Below are positions 19,358 to 28,591 of a stretch of 64,000 nucleotides of DNA, piece by piece (positions within the stretch are counted from its first letter, which is position 1; every line of letters begins with the position of its first letter). Position numbers and translations under genes: made by a program. A model generated the notes under the pieces. The model did not search any database and was not told where the DNA came from. It saw only the letters and a program-made list of their open reading frames with translations. Where the stretch lies: contig NZ_CP109446.1 of the NCBI RefSeq assembly GCF_036227265.1, positions 4,904,001 to 4,968,000 on the forward strand, written 5' to 3'. Origin of the DNA: Streptomyces sp. NBC_01476 (GTDB lineage: Bacteria; Actinomycetota; Actinomycetes; Streptomycetales; Streptomycetaceae).

Positions 19358-20316
19358 ACGACACCCTTCACGACCTCCTCCGGCTGGTCGGCGTGCTTGT
19401 GGTGTTCCTGGTCTTCCCGCTCGCCGTGGGGCAGACCGAGCACAAGGTGATGGCGCACATGCAGGGCCGGCTCGGCCCGATGTACGCGGGCGGCTTCCAC
19501 GGCTGGGCCCAACTCGTCGCGGACGGGGTGAAGTTCGCCCAGAAGGAGGACATCGTCCCGGCCGACGCGGACCGGCGGATCTTCCAGCTGGCCCCGGCGG
19601 TCGCGCTGCTGCCGTACCTGGTCGTGCTGATCGCCATCCCGGTCGGCCCGCACGGCTTCGTCGGCGAGGCGCTGGACACCGGCCTGTTCTTCGTGCTGGC
19701 CGTGATGGGGGTCGGCGTGCTCGGCTCGCTGATGGCCGGCTGGGCCTCGGCGAACAAGTTCTCGCTCCTCGGCGGCCTGCGCACCGCCGCCCAACTGCTC
19801 GCGTACGAACTGCCGATGCTGCTCGCCGCGGCCTCCGTCGCGATGGCCGCCGGTACCCTGTCGCTGCCCGGTATCGTCGAGCAGTACCACTGGTGGTGGA
19901 CGCTCTGGCAGCTCCTGGGCGGCCTGGTCTTCTTCGTCAGCGGGCTCGCCGAGCTGCAACGCCCGCCGTTCGACATGCCGGTGGCCGACTCCGAGATCAT
20001 CTTCGGCGCCTACACCGAGTACACCGGGCTGCGGTTCGCGCTCTTCCTGCTCGCCGAGTACGCCGGCATCGTGGTGCTCTGCGCGCTGACCACCGTGCTC
20101 TTCCTCGGCGGCTGGCACGGCCCCTGGTCCGGCAGTGTCGGCTGGCTGTGGACGCTGGTGAAGACCGCGGTCCTCGCCTTCGTGGTGATCTGGCTGCGGG
20201 TCAGCTATCCGCGGCTGCGCGAGGACCAGTTGATGAAACTCGCCTGGACCGTGCTGATCCCGGTCGCCCTCGCCCAGATCGCCCTGACCGGCGTCGTCAA
20301 GGTGGTGATCTCCTAG
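19354..20316 (+). CDS. nuoH: NADH-quinone oxidoreductase-like subunit H
   Basis: 320 residues, about eight membrane helices. NuoH signatures: GQTEHKVMAHMQGRLGP (~26-42), GWAQLVADGVKFAQKED and AELQRPPFDMPVADSE with the conserved acidic loop. GTG at 19354. Forms the membrane foot of the quinone chamber; its partners NuoB and NuoI are encoded here but NuoD is not. Confidence 0.93.
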   Translation: MNDTLHDLLRLVGVLVVFLVFPLAVGQTEHKVMAHMQGRLGPMYAGGFHGWAQLVADGVKFAQKEDIVPADADRRIFQLAPAVALLPYLVVLIAIPVGPHGFVGEALDTGLFFVLAVMGVGVLGSLMAGWASANKFSLLGGLRTAAQLLAYELPMLLAAASVAMAAGTLSLPGIVEQYHWWWTLWQLLGGLVFFVSGLAELQRPPFDMPVADSEIIFGAYTEYTGLRFALFLLAEYAGIVVLCALTTVLFLGGWHGPWSGSVGWLWTLVKTAVLAFVVIWLRVSYPRLREDQLMKLAWTVLIPVALAQIALTGVVKVVIS

Positions 20317-21023
20317 TGGCCATCCCCGGCTCCGGCCTGGCCAAGGGCCTGGCCGTCACGCTGCGGACGATGACGAAGCGTTCCGTCACCGCCCAGTACC
20401 CGGACGCACAGCCCGAACTCGCTCCCCGCACCAGGGGGGTGATCGCGCTCTTCGAGGAGAACTGCACGGTCTGCATGCTGTGCGCCCGCGAGTGCCCGGA
20501 CTGGTGCATCTACATCGACTCGCACAAGGAGACGGTGCCGGCCGCCGCGCCGGGCGGGCGCGAGCGCAGCCGCAACGTGCTGGACCGGTTCGCGATCGAC
20601 TTCTCGCTCTGCATGTACTGCGGTATCTGTATCGAGGTGTGCCCCTTCGACGCGCTCTTCTGGTCACCGGAGTTCGAGTACGCGGAGACCGACATCCTGG
20701 ACCTGACCCACGAACGCGACAAGCTGCGGGAGTGGATGTGGACGGTGCCGGCGCCCCCCGCGCTCGACCCGGCGGCCGAGGAGCCGAAGGAGATCGCGGC
20801 GGCCCGCAAATCGGCGGAGAAGGCAGCGGAGAAGGCGGCAGCCGCCCGCGCGGCCGAGGCGCCCCCGGCCGGCGGCCCGGCTGAGGCACTCCCGGCCGGC
20901 GGCCCGGCTGAGGCGCCCCCGGCCGAGGGAACCGGCTCGGCCGGCGGTGCCGGCTCCACCGACGCCGGCGGCCCGGCCGGGGGCACCGGTTCCGGCGGCG
21001 CACCGGGGGAGGACCAGACGTGA
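20316..21023 (+). CDS. nuoI: NADH-quinone oxidoreductase-like subunit I (2x 4Fe-4S)
   Basis: 235 residues. Two ferredoxin-type motifs are intact: CTVCMLCARECP (~52-63) and CMYCGICIEVCP (~99-110), ligating clusters N6a/N6b. From ~residue 150 a long Ala/Glu/Lys then Pro/Ala/Gly tail is added, including three copies of an AGGPAEA-like unit. GTG at 20316 overlaps the nuoH stop by one base. With NuoEFG missing, this subunit is the best candidate entry point for electrons from a soluble ferredoxin (inference). Confidence 0.93.
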   Translation: MAIPGSGLAKGLAVTLRTMTKRSVTAQYPDAQPELAPRTRGVIALFEENCTVCMLCARECPDWCIYIDSHKETVPAAAPGGRERSRNVLDRFAIDFSLCMYCGICIEVCPFDALFWSPEFEYAETDILDLTHERDKLREWMWTVPAPPALDPAAEEPKEIAAARKSAEKAAEKAAAARAAEAPPAGGPAEALPAGGPAEAPPAEGTGSAGGAGSTDAGGPAGGTGSGGAPGEDQT

Positions 21024-21607
21024 ACCTCAGCGCCGCGGCCCACCACCCCGGCTTCCTCTCCCCGACCGGCGTCGAGATCACCTTCGTGCTGATCGGCCTC
21101 GCCGTCCTCGGCGCGGCCGTCCTGACCGTCACCACCCGGCAACTCGTGCACGCCGCCCTGTGGCTGGTCGTCGCCCTCGGCGGCCTGGCCATCGAATACC
21201 TGCTGCTCACCGCCGAGTTCATCGCCTGGGTCCAGGTGCTGATCTACGTCGGCTCGGTCGTCGTCCTGCTGCTCTTCGGACTGATGCTCACCCGGGCGCC
21301 CATCGGCCGTTCCCCCGACGCCGATTCGGAGAACCGCTGGGTGGCCCTCGGCGTCGCGGCCGTGGCCGCGGTCACCTTGGTGTGGGTGGTCGTGGACGCC
21401 TTCCGGTCCACCTGGATCGACCTGCACGGCGTCGTGCGGAGCTCGTCCCGTGCCACCGGCGAGAGCCTCTTCCGGCACTGGGTACTGCCCTTCGAGGCCC
21501 TGTCGGTGCTGCTGCTCGCCGCCCTGGTCGGCGCCATCGTCCTCTCCCGCCGCGACGGCACCGAGGGTGCGGCCGGCGCCACCGGCGCCCCGGGCAAGGA
21601 GAACTGA
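21020..21607 (+). CDS. nuoJ: NADH-quinone oxidoreductase-like subunit J
   Basis: 195 residues, five membrane helices. The conserved TM3 region EYLLLTAEFIAWVQVLIYVGSVVVLLLF is present (read as EYLLLTAEFIAWVQVL then IYVGSVVVLLLF). GTG start at 21020 overlaps the nuoI stop; the stop overlaps nuoK ATG. Confidence 0.92.
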   Translation: MNLSAAAHHPGFLSPTGVEITFVLIGLAVLGAAVLTVTTRQLVHAALWLVVALGGLAIEYLLLTAEFIAWVQVLIYVGSVVVLLLFGLMLTRAPIGRSPDADSENRWVALGVAAVAAVTLVWVVVDAFRSTWIDLHGVVRSSSRATGESLFRHWVLPFEALSVLLLAALVGAIVLSRRDGTEGAAGATGAPGKEN

Positions 21608-21984
21608 TGCACCTCGCCTATCCCGCCGTGCTGGCCGCCCTCCTCTTCTGCGTCGGCGTCTACGGCGTACTCGCCCGGCGCAACGCGATCCTCGTCCTGA
21701 TGTCCGTCGAGCTGATGCTCAACGCGGTCAACCTCAACCTGGTCGCCTTCGACGTGTGGCTGCGCGACAGCCTGCACGCCGGACAGGCGCTCACCTTGTT
21801 CACCATCACCATCGCGGCCGCCGAGATCGGGCTCGGCCTGGCGATCGTGCTGCTCGTGTACCGCAACCGCGGCAGCGCCGACATCGACCGCCTCACCGCC
21901 CTGGCCGACCCCGAGGGGCCCGCCGCGGCCGATCCGCCGGGTCCGGCGGCCGACGACGACGAGAAGGCCGAGGCCACCGCGTGA
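21607..21984 (+). CDS. nuoK: NADH-quinone oxidoreductase-like subunit K
   Basis: 125 residues, three membrane helices. The proton-channel glutamates are in VLMSVELMLNAVNL (~30-43) and TIAAAEIGLGLAI (~66-78). About 25 extra Asp/Pro/Ala-rich residues at the C-terminus exceed the usual ~100-residue length. Overlaps nuoJ (1 bp) and nuoL (4 bp). Confidence 0.93.
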   Translation: MHLAYPAVLAALLFCVGVYGVLARRNAILVLMSVELMLNAVNLNLVAFDVWLRDSLHAGQALTLFTITIAAAEIGLGLAIVLLVYRNRGSADIDRLTALADPEGPAAADPPGPAADDDEKAEATA

Positions 21985-23969
21985 CCCTGACCGCCCTTGC
22001 CACGCTGGTCCCCCTCCTCCCCTTCCTGGGCGCGGCGGCCGGACTGCTGCTCGGCCGGCACGCACCCGGCTTCGTACGGCCGCTGGCCGTGCTGCCCACC
22101 CTCGCCGCCTTCGTACTGGCCGCGGTGGTGGCCGGCAAGCAGGGCACCGGAGCGCCCACCGACGCCGCCCACCGGCTGACCGCGACCGGCTCGGTCCCGA
22201 TCGACCTCGCACTGCACCTGGACGGCTTCTCGGTCCTCATCGCGGTCCTCGTCGGCCTGGTCGCCACCTGTGTGCAGCTCTACTCCGTGTCCTATCTGCG
22301 CGACGACCCGCGCTATCCGTCGTACACGGCGCTGGTCTCGCTCTTCACCGCCGCGATGTTCCTGGTGGTCTACTCCGGCGACCTGATGGTGCTGCTCGTC
22401 GGCTGGGAGGTCATGGGCATCTGCTCGTACTTCCTGGTCGGGCACTACTGGGAGACCGAGACCGCCAGGTCGGCGTCGATCAAGGCGTTCCTGGTCACCA
22501 AGCTCGGCGATGTCCCGTTCCTGATCGGGGTGTTCGCGCTCGCCGCGGACGCGGGCAGCTTCCGGATCAGCCGGATCCTGACCGCGGCCGCCCACGGGCA
22601 GCTGCACCACCCCACCCTGGTGGCGCTGCTGCTGCTCGCCGGGGTGGCCGGCAAGTCCGCGCAGTTCCCGCTGCACACCTGGCTGCCGGACGCGATGGCC
22701 GGCCCCACCCCGGTGTCCGCGCTGATCCACGCGGCGACCATGGTGGCCGCCGGTATTTATCTGGTGGCCCGGCTGCTGCCGGTCTTCACCGCCTCCGCCG
22801 CCGCGCTGGCCGTGCTCGCCGCGATGGCCGCCGTCACCATGATCGGCTCGGGTCTCGCCGCCCTCGCGCAGGACGACATCAAACGGGTGCTCGCCTACTC
22901 CACCATCGGCCAGCTCGGCTACATGGCGGGCGCCCTCGCCGTCGGCAACCGCGACGCCGCCGTCTTCCACCTCCTGTCGCACGGCGCCTTCAAGGCGCTG
23001 CTCTTCCTCGGCGCGGGCGTCGTCATCCACGCCGCCGGCACCAACTCGCTGACCGCCATGTCCCGGATGGGCTCGCTGAGCAAGCGGGTGCCCGATGCCA
23101 TGTGGACGATGGGCATCGCCCTGGCGGCACTGGCCGCCCTCCCGCCGCTGTCCGGCTTCTTCTCCAAGGAGTCGGTGCTGCGGGCCGCCGAGCACGCCTC
23201 GGCCGGCGACACCGCGCACGTCCCGGCGGCGGTCGGCTGGACCGTCTTCGTGGCGGGCCTGGTCGCGGCCGTCCTCACCGCCGCCTATGCCGCCCGGCTC
23301 TTCCTGCTCGCCTTCCGCGGCAGCGGCCCGGAGACCACCGACCACGGCAGGCAGCCCGTCCCGATGACCGCGGTGCTGTGGGTGCTGGCCGTCCCCACCA
23401 TCGCCTTCGGCGGCCTCGCCTACCGCGAACTGCCCGACTGGTTCGGCGACGCGCCGCTCGGCCCGACCCTGATCACCTCGGTGCTCGGCACCGGACTCGC
23501 CCTGGTGGGCCTGCTCGTCACCTACGGGGCCTGGAAGGCGTCCGCCGCCACCCGCCGGGCGGTCCCCTTCGGCGCGGTCGTCGTCGAGCCCGCCGACGCC
23601 GAGCCGGAACTGATCGAGGCCGAAGCCATCGCCGAGCACGAGGAGGTCTACGGCGACATCGCGGCGGCCGACGACCCGGGCGACCCCGGCCGGCTGCTGC
23701 TCGGCCCGCTGCACCGGCACGCCGCCCGCGGCTTCCACCTCGACGCCGTCTACGCGGCGCTCTTCGTCCGCCCGGTGCTTGCCGCCGCCGACCTGGTCCG
23801 CTTCCTGGACCGGGACGTGGTGGAGACCTACGTCCGCGGGGTGGCCGGCACCCCGCGGCTGCTGGGCGCGGCTGTCCGCAGGGCCCAGAACGGAAACATC
23901 CAGACCTACCTCAGCGCGCTGCTGGCCGGTGCGGTCGTCCTCGCCGTCCTCGTCGCCGTCGGAGCGTGA
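21981..23969 (+). CDS. nuoL: NADH-quinone oxidoreductase-like subunit L (antiporter-like)
   Basis: 662 residues, many membrane helices. Mrp/NuoL signatures: GWEVMGICSYFLVGHYW (key Glu in TM5), KSAQFPLHTWLPDAMAGPTPVSALIHAATMV (split KSAQFPLHTWLPDAM / AGPTPVSALIHAATMV) and LSHGAFKALLFLGAG. The C-terminal ~120 residues, with the acidic stretch EPELIEAEAIAEHEEVYGD, correspond to the lateral-helix region. GTG at 21981. Proton-pumping subunit. Confidence 0.93.
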   Translation: MTLTALATLVPLLPFLGAAAGLLLGRHAPGFVRPLAVLPTLAAFVLAAVVAGKQGTGAPTDAAHRLTATGSVPIDLALHLDGFSVLIAVLVGLVATCVQLYSVSYLRDDPRYPSYTALVSLFTAAMFLVVYSGDLMVLLVGWEVMGICSYFLVGHYWETETARSASIKAFLVTKLGDVPFLIGVFALAADAGSFRISRILTAAAHGQLHHPTLVALLLLAGVAGKSAQFPLHTWLPDAMAGPTPVSALIHAATMVAAGIYLVARLLPVFTASAAALAVLAAMAAVTMIGSGLAALAQDDIKRVLAYSTIGQLGYMAGALAVGNRDAAVFHLLSHGAFKALLFLGAGVVIHAAGTNSLTAMSRMGSLSKRVPDAMWTMGIALAALAALPPLSGFFSKESVLRAAEHASAGDTAHVPAAVGWTVFVAGLVAAVLTAAYAARLFLLAFRGSGPETTDHGRQPVPMTAVLWVLAVPTIAFGGLAYRELPDWFGDAPLGPTLITSVLGTGLALVGLLVTYGAWKASAATRRAVPFGAVVVEPADAEPELIEAEAIAEHEEVYGDIAAADDPGDPGRLLLGPLHRHAARGFHLDAVYAALFVRPVLAAADLVRFLDRDVVETYVRGVAGTPRLLGAAVRRAQNGNIQTYLSALLAGAVVLAVLVAVGA

Positions 23970-23976
23970 GATCCCG

Positions 23977-25593
23977 TTGAACGACACCGCTCTCCAGTAC
24001 GTCCTCGCGGCGATCGTGGTGCTGCCGCTGCTCGGCGCGCTCGGCGCCCTGCTCCCGCCCCCGCCGGGACTGCGCGGCCGCGACCCCGGCCAGGCCGTGC
24101 TCCGGCACGGCGTGACCGTCACCGGCGCCGTACTGATCCTCAGCGTGGTGCTCGCGGCCGGCTTCGACCACGACCATCCCGCGAGGATGCAGGCCACCAC
24201 GGATCTCAACTGGATCCCCGCGCTGAAGATCCACCTCCACCTCGGCATCGACGGCATCTCGCTCCCCCTCCTCGTGCTCTCCGCGCTGCTGACCTTCCTC
24301 TGCGCGCTCTACTCGTACTTCCACCCGCCGGTCGCCCGCCGCGACCCTGCCGAGGAAGCCCCCGGCGCGACCCCGACTGACGGCAGCCCGTCCCCGAAGG
24401 CGTTCGTCGCCCTGCTCCTGCTGCTGGAAGCGGGCACGCTCGCCACCTTCGCCGTGCTCGACCTGATGCTCTTCTTCCTCGCCTTCGAGATGGTCCTCAT
24501 CCCGATGTACTTCCTCATCGCCCGCTGGGGCGGCGGGGACCGCGAGCGGTCGGCGCTGCGCTTCATCGTGTACACCCTCCTCGGTTCCGTGATCATGCTG
24601 CTGGGCCTGCTGCTCATCGGTGTGAAAGCGGGCACATTCGACATGGTGACACTCGCCTCTGACAATGGGTCACGGCTCAGTCACTCCACGCAGTTGATCG
24701 CGGTCCTCGCCATCGGCCTCGGCCTGGCCGTGAAGACCCCGATGTGGCCCCTGCACAGCTGGCTGCCGGACGCCCACACCGCCGCCCCGACGGTGGGCTC
24801 GGTGCTGCTCGCGGGCGTGCTGCTGAAGATGGGCACGTACGGGCTGGTCCGGATCGCGCTGCCGATGGCACCCGACGGCATGCGCACCTTCGCCCCCTAC
24901 CTCGGCGCGCTCGCGGTGGTCGGCATCGTCTACGGCTCGCTGGCCTGCCTGGCGCTCGCCCGGCAGGGCAACGGCGGCGACCTGAAACGGCTCATCGCGT
25001 ACTCCTCCGTCGGCCACATGGGCTTCGTCCTGCTCGGCATCGCCTCGATGAGCCCCACCGGCGTCAACGGCGCCCTCTTCGCCAACATCGCCCACGGCCT
25101 GATCACCGGCCTGCTCTTCTTCCTGGTCGGCGCGGTCAAGGACCGCTACGGCTCCAGCGACCTCGACCAGCTGGCCGGCCGCACCGGCGCCGCGCTCTAC
25201 GGCCGGGCCCCGCGGCTCGGCGGCCTGCTGGCGTTCGGCGCCGTCGCCTCCCTCGGCCTGCCGGGCCTGGCCGGCTTCTGGGGCGAGATGCTGGCGATGT
25301 TCGGCGCGTTCAAACCCGCCGCCGGGCTCTCCCGGCCCGCCTTCCTCACCTTCACCGCCGTCGCCGCCTTCGGCACCCTGCTGACCGCCGGTTATCTGCT
25401 GACCGTCGTCCGCCGGGTCTGCATGGGCGACCGCGAGACCGCCCACACCCAGCCGGTGCTCGCCGACGTCCGCGGCTACGAATTCGCCGCGTGGACGCCG
25501 CTGGCCGCCCTCACCGTCCTGGCCGGCCTGTGGCCCGCCGTCCTGCTGGGCCTCACCGACCCGGCCGTACGCTCCCTGCTCGGAGGCAACTGA
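23977..25593 (+). CDS. nuoM: NADH-quinone oxidoreductase-like subunit M (antiporter-like)
   Basis: 538 residues. NuoM signatures: LGIDGISLPLLVL (~87-99), LAFEMVLIPMYFLI with the TM5 Glu, VKTPMWPLHSWLPDAHTAAPT and SSVGHMGFVLLGI. Start is TTG at 23977 with GGAGCG upstream; it is the only nuo gene here with a small gap (7 bp) before it. Stop overlaps nuoN ATG (TGATG). Confidence 0.92.
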   Translation: MNDTALQYVLAAIVVLPLLGALGALLPPPPGLRGRDPGQAVLRHGVTVTGAVLILSVVLAAGFDHDHPARMQATTDLNWIPALKIHLHLGIDGISLPLLVLSALLTFLCALYSYFHPPVARRDPAEEAPGATPTDGSPSPKAFVALLLLLEAGTLATFAVLDLMLFFLAFEMVLIPMYFLIARWGGGDRERSALRFIVYTLLGSVIMLLGLLLIGVKAGTFDMVTLASDNGSRLSHSTQLIAVLAIGLGLAVKTPMWPLHSWLPDAHTAAPTVGSVLLAGVLLKMGTYGLVRIALPMAPDGMRTFAPYLGALAVVGIVYGSLACLALARQGNGGDLKRLIAYSSVGHMGFVLLGIASMSPTGVNGALFANIAHGLITGLLFFLVGAVKDRYGSSDLDQLAGRTGAALYGRAPRLGGLLAFGAVASLGLPGLAGFWGEMLAMFGAFKPAAGLSRPAFLTFTAVAAFGTLLTAGYLLTVVRRVCMGDRETAHTQPVLADVRGYEFAAWTPLAALTVLAGLWPAVLLGLTDPAVRSLLGGN

Positions 25594-27125
25594 TGCCGTC
25601 CCTCGTGCAGTCCGTCGACTGGGTGGCGCTGACTCCGGTGGTGATCCCGGCCGCCCTGGCCGTGGTCGTGCTGGTCGCCGACCTCTTCCTGCCGCCGGCC
25701 CGCAAAGCGCTGCTCGGCTGGGTCACCGCCGCCGGCTTCCTGGCCGCCGGGCTGACCCTGATCCCGCTGCGGGACGGGCAGCGCAGCACCTTCTGCCAGA
25801 CCGGCGGCGCACACTGCTCGTACGCCGCCGATCACTTCGCGCTGGTCGTCCAGGTGCTGGTGCTCGGCGGGGCGCTGCTCACCGCGCTGCTGTCGCTCGC
25901 CACCGAATCCGCAGAAGGCAGCCAGAGCCCGCCACCGGGGGAGTACTGGTTCCTGCTGCTCTCCTCGGCCGCCGGCGGCGCGCTGCTGCCCGCCTCCCGT
26001 GACCTGGCCACCCTGCTGGTCGCGCTGGAGGTCACCACGCTGCCCGCCTTCGCCATGGTCGCCCTGCGCCGCGGCGACAAGCTGGCCAGTGAGGCCGCGC
26101 TGAAGTTCTTCCTCTCCTCCGTCACCGCCACCGCCGTCTCCCTGCTCGGCATCAGCTTCGTCTACGCGGCCACCGGCACCCTCAACCTGTCCGCGGTCGC
26201 CGACGGCCTCACCCACACCCCGGCCCAGTTCGACCACCTCGCCAAGGCCGGCGTCGCCCTCACCCTGGTCGGCTTCGCCTTCAAGCTGGCCGCGGCCCCC
26301 TTCCACTTCTGGGTGCCGGACACCTACGCGGGTGCCCCGCTGCCGGTCGCCGCCTATCTCTCGGTGGTCGGCAAGGCAGCCGGCTTCTCCGGGCTGATCC
26401 TCGTCACCGTGGTCGCCTTCCGCCCGTACGACACCGTGTGGGGCCCCGCGCTCGGCGTCCTGGCCGCCCTGACCATGACCGTGGGCAATGTCGGCGCGCT
26501 CCGGCAGCGGCCCGGCAGCGAACGCAGCGCCGTCCGCCTGCTGGCCTGGTCCTCCATCGGCCAGGCCGGCTACCTGCTCGTGCCCCTGGCCGCCGCCTCC
26601 TCCGCGGACAGCCCCGCGCACGCGATCGGCACCACCGTGGCGTACGCCCTGATGTACGGCGTGGTGAACCTCGGCGCCTTCGCGGTCGCCGCCCTGGTGA
26701 CCCGTACCGCCCCGCACGGGCGGCTCACCGACTACCGCGGCCTGTACGCGACCCGCCCGCTCGCCGCGCTCGCGCTCGGCTTCTTCCTGCTCTGCCTGGC
26801 CGGGCTGCCGCCCGGCGTGATCGGCCTCTTCGCCAAGGTCGCGGTCTTCTCCTCGGCGGTCGGGGAGCAGCACGGCTGGCTCGCGGTGATCATGGCGGTC
26901 AACGTCGTCATCGCGCTCGTGTACTACCTGCGCTGGACGGCACTGCTCTTCGCCGGCCGCGAGGAGCCCGCTCCCGGGGCGCCGGCATCGGACGCCTCCG
27001 CCTCCGCCCTCGCCCGTACGCCCGTCGGCCTCACCGCGGCCATCGCGCTGACCGCGGTCGCGGGCATCGTGCTCTCCGGCGCCCCGCAGATCGTGCTGCG
27101 GTACGCCCAGGGCTCGCTGCTGTAA
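25593..27125 (+). CDS. nuoN: NADH-quinone oxidoreductase-like subunit N (antiporter-like)
   Basis: 510 residues, last gene of the operon. NuoN features: ALEVTTLPAFAMVALRRGD, SEAALKFFLSSV, AAAPFHFWVPDTYAGAPLPV and SSIGQAGYLLVPL. ATG at 25593. 122 bp separate it from htpX; no strong terminator hairpin was identified directly after the stop. Confidence 0.92.
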   Translation: MPSLVQSVDWVALTPVVIPAALAVVVLVADLFLPPARKALLGWVTAAGFLAAGLTLIPLRDGQRSTFCQTGGAHCSYAADHFALVVQVLVLGGALLTALLSLATESAEGSQSPPPGEYWFLLLSSAAGGALLPASRDLATLLVALEVTTLPAFAMVALRRGDKLASEAALKFFLSSVTATAVSLLGISFVYAATGTLNLSAVADGLTHTPAQFDHLAKAGVALTLVGFAFKLAAAPFHFWVPDTYAGAPLPVAAYLSVVGKAAGFSGLILVTVVAFRPYDTVWGPALGVLAALTMTVGNVGALRQRPGSERSAVRLLAWSSIGQAGYLLVPLAAASSADSPAHAIGTTVAYALMYGVVNLGAFAVAALVTRTAPHGRLTDYRGLYATRPLAALALGFFLLCLAGLPPGVIGLFAKVAVFSSAVGEQHGWLAVIMAVNVVIALVYYLRWTALLFAGREEPAPGAPASDASASALARTPVGLTAAIALTAVAGIVLSGAPQIVLRYAQGSLL

Positions 27126-27181
27126 CAGCGGGGACGGTCGCGCTGCGTGCGCACCAGGGAACCAGGGGCGCTCAGGTGGCG

Positions 27182-27223
27182 TTGACCTGGGTAGGAGGTT
27201 CTCCTGAAGGGGGAGGTTCCCCC
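27182..27223. promoter_or_regulatory. Two adjacent palindromes upstream of htpX
   Basis: AGGAG-gtt-CTCCT (27193-27205) and GGGGGA-ggt-TCCCCC (27209-27223) are perfect short palindromes sharing the core GGAGGTTC. A TTGACC at 27182 could be a -35 element. Their place between nuoN and htpX, 25 bp before the start codon, suggests an operator pair or an mRNA structure controlling htpX. The role is inferred. Confidence 0.45.
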
Positions 27224-27247
27224 GACGCAGAGTTTGGAGGGCGCACC

Positions 27248-28108
27248 GTGCACCGCCGGCACAACGGGCTGAAGACCGCCGTACTCCTCGGCGGTCTGTC
27301 CGCACTCATCCTGGTCATCGGCAGCTTCTTCGGCCGGACCGGGCTCATCGTCGCGCTCGTCATCGCGCTGGGCACCAACGCGTACGCGTACTGGAACAGC
27401 GACAAGCTGGCCCTGCGGGCGATGCGGGCCAGGCCGGTGAGCGAGTTCGAGGCACCGGTGCTCTACCGGATCGTGCGCGAGCTGTCGACCGCCGCCCGGC
27501 AGCCCATGCCACGGCTCTACATCTCGCCCACCGAAGCCCCCAATGCCTTCGCCACCGGGCGGAACCCGCGCAACGCCGCGGTCTGCTGCACCGAGGGGAT
27601 CTTGCGGATACTCGACGAGCGTGAGCTGCGCGGAGTGCTCGGCCACGAGCTGAGCCATGTCTACAACCGCGACATCCTCATCTCCTCGGTGGCCGGGGCG
27701 CTGGCCTCGGTGATCGTCTTCCTGGCGAATTTCGCCTGGCTGATCCCGATCGGCCGCTCGGACGACGACGACGGCCCCGGCTTCCTCGGCGTGCTCATGC
27801 TGCTGATCCTCGGCCCGATCGCCGCCTCCCTGATCCAGCTCGCCGTCTCCCGCTCCCGGGAGTACGAAGCGGACGCCTCCGGCTCCCGCCTCACTGGTGA
27901 CCCGCTCGCGCTCGCCTCCGCGCTGCGCAAACTCGACGTCGGCACCAAGCAGCTGCCGCTGCCGCCCGAGCCCCGGCTGGAGACCACCAGTCACCTGATG
28001 ATCGCCAACCCGTTCCGGCCCGGCACCGCGTCCAAGCTGTTCTCGACCCACCCCCCGATGGCTGAGCGCATCGCGCGCCTTGAGGAGATGGCAGGTCACC
28101 CCCGATGA
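27248..28108 (+). CDS. htpX: Membrane zinc metalloprotease HtpX
   Basis: 286 residues. Peptidase M48: two N-terminal membrane helices (~15-55), catalytic HELSH in GVLGHELSHVYNRD (~136-149), further membrane helices (~155-205) and the third zinc ligand Glu in SREYEADASG (~211-220). GTG at 27248 behind GGAGGG. HtpX degrades misfolded membrane proteins. The stop overlaps yccF by 4 bp. Two palindromes immediately upstream may regulate it. Confidence 0.93.
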   Translation: MHRRHNGLKTAVLLGGLSALILVIGSFFGRTGLIVALVIALGTNAYAYWNSDKLALRAMRARPVSEFEAPVLYRIVRELSTAARQPMPRLYISPTEAPNAFATGRNPRNAAVCCTEGILRILDERELRGVLGHELSHVYNRDILISSVAGALASVIVFLANFAWLIPIGRSDDDDGPGFLGVLMLLILGPIAASLIQLAVSRSREYEADASGSRLTGDPLALASALRKLDVGTKQLPLPPEPRLETTSHLMIANPFRPGTASKLFSTHPPMAERIARLEEMAGHPR

Positions 28109-28497
28109 AGACGATTCTCAACATCATCTGGCTCGTGCTGTGCGGACTGTGGATGTGCCTGGGCTACTTCCTGGCCGGACTGCTGCTCTGCATCACCATC
28201 ATCGGCATCCCGTTCGGCATCGCGGCCTTCCGGATCGGTATCTACGCCCTGTGGCCCTTCGGCTACACCGCGGTGGACCGCCCGGACGCCGGCGCCGGCT
28301 CCTTCGTGGGCAATGTGCTCTGGGTGATCCTGGCCGGCTGGTGGCTCGCGCTGGGCCACATCTTCACCGGCATCGCGCTGTGCGTCACGATCATCGGCAT
28401 CCCGTTCGGCATCGCGAACTTCAAGCTGATCCCGCTGTCCCTGATGCCGCTGGGCAAGGAGATCGTGCCCTCGGACGCGCCGTTCGGCGTCCGCTGA
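28105..28497 (+). CDS. YccF-domain inner membrane protein
   Basis: 130 residues, four hydrophobic segments. It consists of two YccF repeats, each with CITIIGIPFGIA-like motifs (residues ~30-42 and ~93-105). ATG at 28105 overlaps the htpX stop (ATGA), so it is translationally coupled to the protease. Molecular function unknown. Confidence 0.88.
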   Translation: MKTILNIIWLVLCGLWMCLGYFLAGLLLCITIIGIPFGIAAFRIGIYALWPFGYTAVDRPDAGAGSFVGNVLWVILAGWWLALGHIFTGIALCVTIIGIPFGIANFKLIPLSLMPLGKEIVPSDAPFGVR

Positions 28498-28591
28498 GCC
28501 CGGTCCCGCGAAGGGGGGGTGGGTGCGGAGCACTTTTCGCCGGGCCCGTACGTTCATCTGCCATCCGAGTCAGTAGCACCAGGAGATGGCG

